64,000 nt of DNA from Polynucleobacter cosmopolitanus (GTDB taxonomy: Bacteria; Pseudomonadota; Gammaproteobacteria; Burkholderiales; Burkholderiaceae). Within the stretch, counting starts at the first letter, position 1. Each line of letters starts with the position of its first letter. This document shows positions 1 to 7,697 of the stretch, piece after piece. The notes under the pieces were generated by a model that ran no database searches, was not told the origin of the DNA, and was given only the letters and a program-made list of their open reading frames with translations. The stretch covers positions 62,001 through 126,000 of the forward strand of contig NZ_NJGG01000001.1 of NCBI RefSeq assembly GCF_002224225.1, read 5' to 3'. Made by a program: the position numbers and the translations under genes.

Positions 1-182
1 TCCAAGAAGAAAAATGCTGTTGAAGCAACAAGCGCCATTGAAATCAACCAAAATGAAATTCCAACGAAGTCTGTTGACTTGAGGACCAGAGTTTCTGCGT
101 ATGCAGGTGATGCAATAAGACCTAGAGTGACCAAACCTAGTGCTGATTTACATCGGATTAAAGCGTTTTTGAATGTAATCAT
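1..182 (-). CDS. Proteorhodopsin-type light-driven ion pump, N-terminal part (cut by window edge)
   Basis: Reading leftward from ATG at 182 gives 60 complete codons still open at base 1. Residues 1-29 form a signal peptide (basic start, hydrophobic core, cleavage after S-P-A-Y-A). Residues from about 38, DFVGISFWLISMALVAS followed by TAFFFL, match helix A of marine proteorhodopsin (GVSFWLVTAALLASTVFFF). Proteorhodopsins are seven-helix retinal proteins of the inner membrane that pump protons outward in light. A GGAG at 189-192 sits six bases before the ATG; an in-frame ATG at 194 has no such site. The retinal lysine and the spectral-tuning and proton-acceptor residues lie outside the window, so ion and colour cannot be judged. 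Family assignment rests on one helix plus the signal peptide, but that match is distinctive. Confidence 0.88.
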   Translation of the reverse strand, partial: MITFKNALIRCKSALGLVTLGLIASPAYAETLVLKSTDFVGISFWLISMALVASTAFFFL

Positions 183-690
183 TTGCTTCTCCATAAAAAA
201 ATTATTGTGTAACTGCATTTAAAACTATTAGTTAAAAACACATGAATAACTAAATTGTCTTAGACAAGTAGCTGACTCATAGTACTCTGATTTTTTGTGG
301 ATACACTAGTGGTTTTCCCTATTCCAAATCATTTTGGTCCATCTAGGGGAGACCATTAGCTCAAGAGCCAACTTTATTTTTTGCAATCAATATTTTTATT
401 AAATAAAAAAGATTCATCAGAAGTTTATCTAAGCCTTCTCTCCAGGCCCTTACTTTATCGAGCTTCTAGGGGGTGGATATGCCAATCATCCATAAATGAT
501 GAGAGCCGGCACTCAAAATAAAATGATTTGGATTTCAAGAGCTTGATCACTCTTTTTATCGGTTTATAGTTTTTTTATTTACCGGAATTTTGCGTGTTTT
601 TACGATTTTTTTATCAATCTTTGATTTTCAAAAATTAATATCTGCACCTCAATTTGTGACAGACAAACTCTGTATTTCATCTGTCATTCA
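183..690. other. AT-rich intergenic region upstream of the rhodopsin gene
   Basis: About 500 bases without a convincing gene, the longest gap in this otherwise tight window. It must hold the rhodopsin promoter. Visible are two short odd palindromes near the rhodopsin start (223-233, AACTA-T-TAGTT; 255-267, TTGTCT-T-AGACAA) and a 13-base inverted repeat with arms at 323-335 and 520-532. Only trivial open frames occur. I could not fit it to a known structured RNA by eye. Confidence 0.6.
255..267. promoter_or_regulatory. Inverted repeat upstream of rhodopsin, possible operator
   Basis: TTGTCT and AGACAA arms flank one central T. The site lies 73-85 bases upstream of the rhodopsin start codon, a usual position for an operator or for a -35 region. 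Both function and binding protein are unknown; the symmetry is seen, the role is inferred. Confidence 0.3.
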
Positions 691-1038
691 TCAATCAATG
701 ATGATTAATTCAATTTCAGTGATTAATTCAGAATTAGGTGGTACTTTTTTACCAAGGCCTTCAGCACCATAAGCTAGGTAAGGGGGAATTATGACTTCTC
801 TTATTCCTCCAACCTTCATACCTCTCACTGCTTCATCCCAACCCTGAATAACCAACTTATCCCCGATGGTGAACCAAAAAGGGTCTGAACGAGCTGTTTC
901 ACCGATCTTGACGGGATCTTTACCAAAACCTGTGAGCCAACAGGTGTAATGGATAGCAACCGATTTGCCAACGGTCGCACCTACTCCAGTTCCAACGACT
1001 TTATCTTCGTAACGAAGGCCGGTACTTGTTTGTATCAT
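691..1038 (-). CDS. FKBP-type peptidyl-prolyl cis-trans isomerase
   Basis: 115 residues forming one FKBP domain with no signal peptide, so probably cytoplasmic. Visible FKBP features are GLRYEDKVVGTG at the N-terminus, VAIHYTCWL, the active-site strand VIQGWDEAVRGMKVGG, IPPYLAYG and the closing IELIIID. These enzymes speed isomerisation of Xaa-Pro bonds and act as folding helpers. It is distinct from the second FKBP in this window (SlpA-type, next to ispH), which has the inserted flap domain. The gene stands alone between the tRNA terminator and the gap before the rhodopsin; no strong Shine-Dalgarno precedes the ATG. Confidence 0.93.
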   Translation of the reverse strand: MIQTSTGLRYEDKVVGTGVGATVGKSVAIHYTCWLTGFGKDPVKIGETARSDPFWFTIGDKLVIQGWDEAVRGMKVGGIREVIIPPYLAYGAEGLGKKVPPNSELITEIELIIID

Positions 1039-1118
1039 TTGATCAGTGCCAAGGATTGTTTTAAGAATCTTACCCTAAATTTAAGCACTTCATTGAGTGG
1101 AGAATTGAGTCTTAATAG

Positions 1119-1148
1119 ATAAAACCCCCATCATTGCTGATGAGGGTT
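1119..1148 (-). terminator. Rho-independent terminator after rpoD and tRNA-Ile2
   Basis: On the minus strand a 10-base-pair stem (AACCCTCATC pairing with GATGGGGGTT, one G-U pair) closes a six-base loop and runs into TTTTATC. It lies directly downstream of the tRNA and would end transcription of the macromolecular synthesis operon. Confidence 0.85.
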
Positions 1149-1157
1149 CGTTACGAC

Positions 1158-1234
1158 TGGTGGGCCCTCGCGGACTTGAACCGCGGACCAAAGGATTATG
1201 AGTCCTCTGCTCTAACCAACTGAGCTAAGGGCCC
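1158..1234 (-). tRNA. tRNA with CAU anticodon, probably tRNA-Ile2 (lysidine-modified)
   Basis: A 77-base cloverleaf on the minus strand: acceptor arm GGGCCCT/AGGGCCC, encoded CCA tail, D-arm GCTCAGTTGGTTAGAGC, anticodon loop CTCATAA on a GGA-type stem, and T-arm CGCGG-TTCAAGT-CCGCG. The anticodon is CAU. The acceptor carries C4-G69 and C5-G68, the pairs recognised by the lysidine synthetase TilS, while elongator tRNA-Met has U4-A69/A5-U68 in E. coli. I therefore favour Ile2, which decodes AUA, over Met. It begins only seven bases after the rpoD stop, so it may be cotranscribed and cut from that message. Confidence 0.93.
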
Positions 1235-1241
1235 TTATGGA

Positions 1242-3815
1242 TTAATCTTCCTCTAAGAAGCTCTTCAGTTTGTCGCTTCTGCTTGGATGACGCATTTTAC
1301 GCAAAGCTTTTGCTTCAATTTGACGTATACGCTCACGTGTAACGTCAAACTGTTTACCCACTTCTTCCAAAGTATGGTCAGTGCTCATCTCAATACCAAA
1401 ACGCATTCTCAACACTTTGGCTTCACGCGGTGTCAATGAATCAAGGATGTCTTTGACCACATCACGCATTGAATCATGCAAAGCAGCTTCTTGTGGAGCC
1501 AAAGTGTTCGTGTCTTCGATGAAGTCGCCCAAGTTTGAATCAGCATCATCACCAATTGGAGTTTCCATTGAGATAGGCTCTTTAGCGATCTTCATGATCT
1601 TGCGAATCTTGTCTTCTGGAATCTCCATCTTCAACGCCAATGTTGCAGCATCAGGCTCTACACCTGTCTCTTGCAAAATTTGACGACTGATACGATTCAT
1701 CTTATTGATGGTTTCAATCATGTGAACAGGAATACGGATTGTGCGGGCCTGGTCAGCGATTGAACGCGTGATCGCCTGACGAATCCACCATGTTGCGTAT
1801 GTTGAGAACTTATAACCACGACGGTATTCAAACTTATCGACCGCCTTCATCAAACCAATATTGCCCTCTTGGATCAAGTCCAAGAACTGCAAACCACGGT
1901 TGGTGTATTTTTTAGCAATCGAAATCACCAAACGCAAGTTAGCAACAGTCATTTCACGTTTAGCAGCACGAGCACGTTTTTCGCCCTCGTTCATCTTCTT
2001 GTTCACTTCTTTTAATTCTGGAAGTGGCAAGACCACGTTATTTTGAATATCAATTAACTTTTGTTGAATTTCTTGAATTGCAGGGATGTTTCTTTCAAGG
2101 ATGGCTGCGTAAGACTTGGCATCTTTCAACAAGATTGAAGACCACTTCAAGTTCAATGCTTGTTTTGGTAGAGCTGCTAGAACTTCACCACGCGGCACAC
2201 CCACTTTATCTACAAGTACTCGAACCAAGCTGCGCTCCAATGTCCATACTTGATCAACTTGCTTGCGCATCGTGTCGCATAGTTTTTCTACAGACTTGGC
2301 CGTTAAACGGAAGCCCATCAATTCATTACGAATCGCTTCTTGTGCTTTTTTGTAGCCAGGAGAGTTGTAGCCCTCTTTCTCATGCGCTTTGCGCATCTTG
2401 TCAAATTGATTGCGGATCACCACAAACTTAACGAGAGAAAGTTGCTTTAATTCTTCAAGCTGCTTGGCTGATGCAGTGTTACCACCACCGCCGCCACCTG
2501 ATTCTTCATCACCCTCTTCACCTTCTTCATCTTCAAGAGGCTCTTCTTCTTCAACGGCAGTCATTGGAATGTCTTCTGCGTTTGGATCAACCAAACCATC
2601 GACAAACTCATCAATCTCCATCGTGCCTTCTTCGATCTTCTTGACGTTATCCAAAATCTCAATGATCGTTACAGGGCATGCTGACAATGCCATCACCATT
2701 TCTTTAAGACCGGCTTCAATTTTCTTAGCAATGACAATCTCGCCTTCGCGAGTTAAAAGATCAACTGTGCCCATTTCACGCATGTACATACGGACTGGAT
2801 CTGTTGTTCTACCAAACTCAGAGTCAACAGTTGATAAAGCTGCTTCAGCTTCTTCTTCAGCTTCTTCTTCGGTTGTGGCAGATGGCGCATTTTCATTTAA
2901 CAACAATGTTTCTGCATCAGGTGCTTGTTCGTAAACAGTGATGCTGATGTCGCTCAACAAGCTGATCAATGTTTCCAATGAATCAGAATCAGAAATTTCA
3001 TCTGACATCACGTCATTGATTTCGCCATGCGTTAAGTAGCCGCGTGACTTACCCATCTTGATCAAATGCTTCAAGCGAGCACGGCGCAACTCTTGTTGTT
3101 CTTCACTGCCTAATTTCTGAGCATTGAACTCTTGCAACAATGCTTTTTCTTTTGCTTTGCGATCACGTGCCTTTTGACGATCTGTGCGGTTATCCACATT
3201 TGGATCAACCGGCTCTACTGGCTTTGGTTTACGTCCACGTGTTTTTTTAATGGGCTCGCCGTTTTCATCTACTGCAACTTCTAAAGTTGCTTCGCTCTCT
3301 TTAACTTTCTTGCCAGCATTTTTTTGTTTTTCTGCTTTGGCCAATTCTTTAGCCAAAGCTTTGGCTAGCTTTGCTTCTTCTTTTAATTCTTTTGCTGTTT
3401 TAACTGCAGGCTTGGTTGGCTTAACTGGCTTAGCTGGAACCTTAGCAATGGCTTTTTTAGCCACAGGCTTTGCTACTGCTTTTTTAGGCGCTGGCTTAGC
3501 AACTGCTTTGACAGCTTTTTTAGCCACAGGCTTAGCAGCAGCTTTCTTGGCCACTGGTTTGGCGGCAACTTTTTTAGCCACAGGTTTGGTGGCTGCTTTT
3601 TTTGGTGCCGGCTTAGCAACTTTTGCAGCTGGCTTCTTAGCCACTGGTTTGGCTACAGGTTTTTTAGCCACAGGTTTGGTGGCTGCTTTTTTTGGTGCCG
3701 GCTTAGCAACTTTTGCAGCTGGCTTCTTAGCCACTGGTTTTGCAATTACTTTTTTGGGGGCTGCCTTAGAAATGACTTTTTTGGCTTTAGATGCTGGCAT
3801 AATGTTAGTACTCAC
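1242..3815 (-). CDS. rpoD: RNA polymerase housekeeping sigma factor (sigma-70, RpoD)
   Basis: 857 residues, against 613 in E. coli. Residues about 9-140 are a Lys/Ala/Pro-rich tail built from A-K-P-V-A-K-K and P-A-P-K-K units, resembling histone H1 or AlgP tails. Then follow region 1.1 (about 245-300), region 1.2 ([11 protein letters not shown]), a non-conserved region with an acidic run and six glycines (about 420-447), region 2 ([12 protein letters not shown]; region 2.3-2.4 [17 protein letters not shown] near 672), region 3, and region 4 with helix-turn-helix [20 protein letters not shown] near 816. It directs core RNA polymerase to most promoters. The reading frame opens with GTG at 3815, but ATG at 3800 (MPASKAKK) is an equally plausible start. 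It is the last protein gene of the rpsU-yqeY-dnaG-rpoD operon and has its own upstream promoter. Confidence 0.97.
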   Translation of the reverse strand: MSTNIMPASKAKKVISKAAPKKVIAKPVAKKPAAKVAKPAPKKAATKPVAKKPVAKPVAKKPAAKVAKPAPKKAATKPVAKKVAAKPVAKKAAAKPVAKKAVKAVAKPAPKKAVAKPVAKKAIAKVPAKPVKPTKPAVKTAKELKEEAKLAKALAKELAKAEKQKNAGKKVKESEATLEVAVDENGEPIKKTRGRKPKPVEPVDPNVDNRTDRQKARDRKAKEKALLQEFNAQKLGSEEQQELRRARLKHLIKMGKSRGYLTHGEINDVMSDEISDSDSLETLISLLSDISITVYEQAPDAETLLLNENAPSATTEEEAEEEAEAALSTVDSEFGRTTDPVRMYMREMGTVDLLTREGEIVIAKKIEAGLKEMVMALSACPVTIIEILDNVKKIEEGTMEIDEFVDGLVDPNAEDIPMTAVEEEEPLEDEEGEEGDEESGGGGGGNTASAKQLEELKQLSLVKFVVIRNQFDKMRKAHEKEGYNSPGYKKAQEAIRNELMGFRLTAKSVEKLCDTMRKQVDQVWTLERSLVRVLVDKVGVPRGEVLAALPKQALNLKWSSILLKDAKSYAAILERNIPAIQEIQQKLIDIQNNVVLPLPELKEVNKKMNEGEKRARAAKREMTVANLRLVISIAKKYTNRGLQFLDLIQEGNIGLMKAVDKFEYRRGYKFSTYATWWIRQAITRSIADQARTIRIPVHMIETINKMNRISRQILQETGVEPDAATLALKMEIPEDKIRKIMKIAKEPISMETPIGDDADSNLGDFIEDTNTLAPQEAALHDSMRDVVKDILDSLTPREAKVLRMRFGIEMSTDHTLEEVGKQFDVTRERIRQIEAKALRKMRHPSRSDKLKSFLEED
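3570..3740. repeat. Perfect 81-base tandem duplication within the rpoD tail
   Basis: Bases 3570-3650 and 3660-3740 are identical, with a 90-base (30-codon) period and a diverged 9-base spacer. Each copy encodes the [16 protein letters not shown] stretch. Because silent positions also match, the duplication is recent or kept homogeneous by recombination. The unit is in frame, so copy changes would lengthen or shorten the tail without breaking sigma. Confidence 0.95.
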
Positions 3816-3886
3816 TCACTTTAATAGACTAAGAAGTTACAGAACTGCTAACTTATTGAATTTCATTAGAAATTCGGAAACCTTGT

Positions 3887-3915
3887 ATTATAGTCGGTGA
3901 GTTGGAGTTTTTCCA
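3887..3915 (-). promoter_or_regulatory. Internal promoter for rpoD
   Basis: On the minus strand TGGAAA (3915-3910) lies 17 bases from a perfect TATAAT (3892-3887), immediately after the dnaG stop codon. It would give a leader of about 65 bases. E. coli also has promoters for rpoD inside the same operon, so a separate supply of sigma is expected. Confidence 0.65.
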
Positions 3916-3917
3916 GA

Positions 3918-5768
3918 TTATTTGAGTTTTGTCATTAATTGACGGTAGCGCTCAACATCGCCTTCCTGGGTTTGACCAGCCGCTATTCTGGTAGCGATTT
4001 CGGTCATTTGATCCTTTAAATCAATATGTTCCAGTTTTTTAAGGGTGCTGTAAAAGTCTTCTTTGGCAATATCTTCGGTTAAATCACTTTGCATGATTCT
4101 TTCACGAAGGATGGCATAAGACTTGGCCAAAGGCGCCCGATCCAATTGTTCCTGAAATACCGCAAAACCAACATTGGATGGCATTTGCTCACACTGGAAA
4201 ATCAAATCTGCCATCAATGCCATGGCCTTCTCTGATCTTTTTTGGGCTGCGCCCAAAATCAGTCGCTTAGCTTCAGGCTCAAGAGTTCTGGCAAAGAATG
4301 GGAATTGCAAAAGAATTCTTAAAATTTGCTCTGCCAAATCGGTTGGCGCTGTGGGTGGCGGGCCAGATGAAACAGGTGCTTTTTTAGCCCATGGCTTTTT
4401 ACCATTCGAGCCGGCACCAGTCATGTATTTATTTGATCCATTGTTTGCTACCTGCGTCATTGGTTTTTGCTCAACAACAGGTTTGAATCCACAAAATGAT
4501 TCAAGCTCTGCAGGAGTAATGCCAATTCTTTGAGCCAACTCACGAATCAATTGCGCTCTTAATGCGATCGCAGGCATCGATAACAACAATGGCTTAGCTG
4601 CATGTTGGGTTTGCGCTCTACCTTCAGGTGTATTCCAATCATGACCTTCATTGGCCACTTGAATTAAAAACGAAGATAGAGGCATCGCTTGGCGAATTGC
4701 TTCATCAAATGCTGGTGCACCACGCTCTCTGACAAAACTATCAGGATCGTGTTCTGTTGGCAAAAATAAGAATTTGATTTCTTTGTCATCAGCCATCATT
4801 GGCAAACAAGCTTCAAGAGCTCTCTTCGCAGCACGCTGACCTGCAGCATCACCGTCGAATGAAAAAATGATGCGATCAGTTTGACGCATCAACGCTCTGA
4901 CGTGATTGGCTGTACACGCCGTACCCAAAGTGGCCACACCATTGGCAAAGCCCAATTGAGCAAGCGCCACCACATCCATGTAGCCCTCACAAACAATCAC
5001 ATACCCCTTATCTCTGATGGCTTGTCGCGCTTCAAACAAACCATACAAAGTATTGCCTTTAGAGAACAGTGGTGTTTCTGGTGAATTTAAATATTTAGGT
5101 TCGCCAGCATCTAAGATTCGACCTCCGAAAGCAATTACCTGCCCTTTGGGATTGCGAATTGGGAACATGATTCGATCACGAAAACGATCATAGCGTTTTG
5201 CTTCAGACTGAATAATCAGTCCAGCTTCAACCAAAACATTGGCGATCGAGTCTTGAGAATATGAACCAAAAACAGCTTCCAATCCCTGCCAAGATTCTGG
5301 CGCGTAACCCAAGTTAAATCGCTTAGCAATTTCTCCACTCAAGCCACGACCTTTTAGGTAATCAATGGCCCGTGTATTTTTTTTTAGCTGTTGCTTATAC
5401 CAATCAGCCGCCGGAGACATGACTTCACTGAGGGCCATTGCTTGCTGTTGCTTAGCAAGGTCTTGTGGTCTGCGCTCTTCACGTGGCACAGTCAAGCCAG
5501 CAGATCTTGCCAATTCTTCAATAGCATCTACATACGTTAGACCAGAATGCTCCATGAGAAAACTGATCGCAGAGCCATGCGCTCCACAACCGAAGCAGTG
5601 ATAAAACTGTTTGGTCGGTGAGACGCTGAATGATGGAGACTTCTCGTTATGAAAGGGGCACAAACCTTGAAAGTTAGCGCCGCCTTTTTTCAATGTCACA
5701 TGACGCCCCACAACCTCGACGATATCGATGCGATTCAATAAATCAGCAATGAAGGATTGAGGAATCAT
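3918..5768 (-). CDS. dnaG: DNA primase DnaG
   Basis: 616 residues (E. coli 581). The N-terminal zinc-binding domain has ligands C37, H40, C58 and C61 (CPFHNEKSPSF and HCFGCG). The catalytic core includes RFRDRIMFPIRNPKGQVIAFGGR and the TOPRIM domain with VIVCEGYMDV near residue 260 and SFDGDAAGQ, which hold the metal-binding acidic residues. A Gly/Ala/Lys/Pro-rich linker around residues 435-465 leads to the helicase-binding C-terminal domain. It makes RNA primers at the fork together with DnaB. It lies between yqeY (22 bases upstream) and rpoD. Its TAGACT six bases before the ATG resembles the leaderless pattern seen elsewhere here, but it is internal to the operon. Confidence 0.98.
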   Translation of the reverse strand: MIPQSFIADLLNRIDIVEVVGRHVTLKKGGANFQGLCPFHNEKSPSFSVSPTKQFYHCFGCGAHGSAISFLMEHSGLTYVDAIEELARSAGLTVPREERRPQDLAKQQQAMALSEVMSPAADWYKQQLKKNTRAIDYLKGRGLSGEIAKRFNLGYAPESWQGLEAVFGSYSQDSIANVLVEAGLIIQSEAKRYDRFRDRIMFPIRNPKGQVIAFGGRILDAGEPKYLNSPETPLFSKGNTLYGLFEARQAIRDKGYVIVCEGYMDVVALAQLGFANGVATLGTACTANHVRALMRQTDRIIFSFDGDAAGQRAAKRALEACLPMMADDKEIKFLFLPTEHDPDSFVRERGAPAFDEAIRQAMPLSSFLIQVANEGHDWNTPEGRAQTQHAAKPLLLSMPAIALRAQLIRELAQRIGITPAELESFCGFKPVVEQKPMTQVANNGSNKYMTGAGSNGKKPWAKKAPVSSGPPPTAPTDLAEQILRILLQFPFFARTLEPEAKRLILGAAQKRSEKAMALMADLIFQCEQMPSNVGFAVFQEQLDRAPLAKSYAILRERIMQSDLTEDIAKEDFYSTLKKLEHIDLKDQMTEIATRIAAGQTQEGDVERYRQLMTKLK

Positions 5769-5790
5769 GTTGGCAGTCTATGACAATTCT

Positions 5791-6237
5791 TTATTTTGTT
5801 AAAGCAGCTTTCACTTGAGCAGAGACAACACCCATATCAGCTTTACCAGCCAATTGTGATTTAACAAGACCCATCACCTTGCCCATATCTTGTGGCCCAG
5901 TTGCGCCAACTTCTGTCACTGCTTTTGCAACTACTGCAGCCACTTCGGCTTCAGACATTTGCTCTGGCATATAAGCCTGCAAAACAATCAGTTCAGCACT
6001 CTCAATTGCCACCAAGTCATCACGCTTGGCCGCCTGAAATTGAGAAATAGAATCCTTGCGTTGCTTGATCAGTTTTTCAATGATGGCAACCACCGCGCCG
6101 TCATCCAACTCAATGCGCTCATCCACTTCTTTTTGCTTCATGGCAGCTAACAATAAACGGATTGTTCCCAAGCGAGCAGTGTCTTTTGCGCGCATAGCAT
6201 TTTTCATATCTTCTGTGATTTGGTCTTTTAAGCTCAT
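5791..6237 (-). CDS. GatB/YqeY domain protein
   Basis: 148 residues, full length for the stand-alone YqeY family, helical throughout. Visible landmarks are MSLKDQITEDMKNAMRAKD, LGTIRLLLAAMKQKEVDER and the C-terminal GPQDMGKVMGLVKSQLAGKADM. The fold is shared with the tRNA-binding tail of the GatB subunit of aspartyl/glutamyl-tRNA amidotransferase, so a tRNA-related role is suspected; the exact function is unsettled. It lies between the terminator behind rpsU and dnaG, a placement common in beta- and gammaproteobacteria. A Shine-Dalgarno AGGAGT precedes the ATG. Confidence 0.92.
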   Translation of the reverse strand: MSLKDQITEDMKNAMRAKDTARLGTIRLLLAAMKQKEVDERIELDDGAVVAIIEKLIKQRKDSISQFQAAKRDDLVAIESAELIVLQAYMPEQMSEAEVAAVVAKAVTEVGATGPQDMGKVMGLVKSQLAGKADMGVVSAQVKAALTK

Positions 6238-6250
6238 CTTTACTCCTCAA

Positions 6251-6288
6251 ATAAAAAAACCCACTGCGGGATAACCGTCAGTGGGTTT
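6251..6288 (-). terminator. Terminator or attenuator between rpsU and yqeY
   Basis: On the minus strand AAACCCACTG pairs with CAGTGGGTTT over ten base pairs around a 12-base loop and is followed by a T-rich tract. It lies just after rpsU. The E. coli operon also has a terminator between rpsU and dnaG that lets S21 be made in large excess over primase; the same use is inferred here. Confidence 0.85.
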
Positions 6289-6326
6289 GTCTTATCCCAA
6301 GGCTAGAAATCCAGCCTGAGAAAAAA

Positions 6327-6539
6327 TTAATACATTTTCTTAGGCAACATCTGGCTGCGAATACGCTTGTAATGGCGTTTAGCAGCAGCAGCCTTCAAAC
6401 GCTTGCGCTCAGCTGTTGGCTTTTCGTAGAACTCACGAGCACGTAGCTCAGTCAAAAGACCGTTCTTCTCGATGGTGCGCTTGAAACGGCGCAGTGCTAC
6501 TTCAAATGGTTCGTTTTCGCGTAAGCGGATTGTTGTCAT
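6327..6539 (-). CDS. rpsU: 30S ribosomal protein S21
   Basis: 70 residues from ATG at 6539: [19 protein letters not shown], then a strongly basic tail with R-A-R-E-F-Y-E-K-P and H-Y-K-R-I-R, diagnostic of S21. The frame is open 66 bases further upstream, but that extension is not conserved S21 sequence and the ATG has an AGAGAA site before it. S21 binds the small subunit near the anti-Shine-Dalgarno region and assists initiation. It heads the macromolecular synthesis operon and is divergent from tsaD. Confidence 0.97.
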   Translation of the reverse strand: MTTIRLRENEPFEVALRRFKRTIEKNGLLTELRAREFYEKPTAERKRLKAAAAKRHYKRIRSQMLPKKMY

Positions 6540-6595
6540 GCTGTAGTTCTCTAAATAGGATCTGAAAAAAAAGTCAGAAAAAACTGTAAAACGAG

Positions 6596-6601
6596 ATTGT
6601 A
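6596..6601 (-). promoter_or_regulatory. -10 element for the rpsU operon
   Basis: TACAAT on the minus strand about 57 bases before the rpsU ATG. The matching -35 would overlap the tsaD start codon, but no good hexamer is visible there. It is proposed from position and -10 quality only. Confidence 0.4.
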
Positions 6602-6619
6602 GCACGGCAAAATACAGTC

Positions 6620-7684
6620 ATGCGAGTACTTGGTATAGAAACTTCTTGTGATGAAACAGGTGTGGCAATTGTGGATACAGCCCCCTGGGAGGCCGGGAAG
6701 CCTGCTGGGATGGGCTTATTAGGCCAAGCTCTGTACTCTCAAATAGCCATGCACATTGATTACGGCGGCGTGGTACCCGAATTAGCCTCTCGAGATCACA
6801 TCAAAAGAATAATACCTCTTATAAATCAGGTACTTAAAGAAACTCCTGGTGGCTTAGAAGACATTGATGCGATCGCTTTTACCCAAGGTCCCGGCCTGGC
6901 CGGAGCACTTTTGGTGGGCGCATCCGTGGCAAAAGGCATGGCCTTGGCCCTGAATAAGCCCGTTTTGGGCATCCACCACCTGGAAGGTCACCTTTTATCG
7001 CCATTACTGGCCGATGATGCCAATATTAATTTTCCATTCGTGGCCCTCTTGGTGTCAGGTGGGCACACGCAACTCATGAAAGTGACTGGGGTTGGCGAAT
7101 ACACGATCCTTGGAGAAACTTTGGATGATGCTGCTGGCGAGGCGTTTGATAAAACTGCCAAGATGTTGGGCTTGAGTTACCCAGGAGGACCGGCTGTTTC
7201 AAATTTGTCCAAAACTGGTAATCCAAGCACCCATCAATTTCCTAGACCCATGAAACATTCTGGTGATTTGGATTTTTCATTTGCTGGTTTAAAAACATCG
7301 GTACTGACCCAAGTTAAAAAAGTCACTGCTGCCAACAATGGTCACTTGAGTGATTCGGCTAAAGCGGATGTCGCCAGAGGATTTGTTGATGCCATCGTCG
7401 AAGTGTTGGTCAGTAAATCCATCAGTGCTTTGAAGCAAACGGGCTTAACAACTTTGGTTGTCGCTGGTGGAGTTGGCGCCAATGAACAACTGAGAGAATC
7501 TTTAGCTCAGTCTTGCGCTAAAGAAGATTTTTCAGTTCATTACCCACCGATGCATTTGTGCACCGACAATGGTGCGATGATTGCTTTTGCTGGCGCTATG
7601 CGCCTAAAGAAAAATCCCCAACTTGCTACCAAACATTGGGGATTTGACGTGAGGCCCCGATGGCCTTTGGATGATTTAGAGTGA
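6620..7684 (+). CDS. tsaD: tRNA N6-adenosine threonylcarbamoyltransferase TsaD
   Basis: 354 residues (usual about 340). It transfers threonylcarbamoyl from TC-AMP to A37 of ANN-decoding tRNAs, working with TsaB and TsaE; tRNA-Ile2 in this window would be a substrate. Visible features are the N-terminal [16 protein letters not shown], the metal-binding HHLEGHL near residue 120, [11 protein letters not shown], the ASKHA nucleotide-binding segment [18 protein letters not shown], and the C-terminal [14 protein letters not shown] and CTDNGAMIA. It is divergent from rpsU, as in many proteobacteria, and ends 13 bases from the end of folE2 (convergent). No clear Shine-Dalgarno is seen. Confidence 0.98.
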   Translation: MRVLGIETSCDETGVAIVDTAPWEAGKPAGMGLLGQALYSQIAMHIDYGGVVPELASRDHIKRIIPLINQVLKETPGGLEDIDAIAFTQGPGLAGALLVGASVAKGMALALNKPVLGIHHLEGHLLSPLLADDANINFPFVALLVSGGHTQLMKVTGVGEYTILGETLDDAAGEAFDKTAKMLGLSYPGGPAVSNLSKTGNPSTHQFPRPMKHSGDLDFSFAGLKTSVLTQVKKVTAANNGHLSDSAKADVARGFVDAIVEVLVSKSISALKQTGLTTLVVAGGVGANEQLRESLAQSCAKEDFSVHYPPMHLCTDNGAMIAFAGAMRLKKNPQLATKHWGFDVRPRWPLDDLE

Positions 7685-7697
7685 AAATTCTAAAGAA

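Noticed and set aside
2410-2934. Serine-rich plus-strand frame of 174 codons in the rpoD region.
   Set aside because: Complement of the acidic/Gly region of RpoD; no evidence of translation.
3184-3900. A 238-codon open frame antisense to the rpoD tail with repeated A-F-L-A-T-G-L units.
   Set aside because: It is the complement of the Lys/Ala/Pro repeats and has no ribosome site or independent homology; the sense strand is clearly RpoD.
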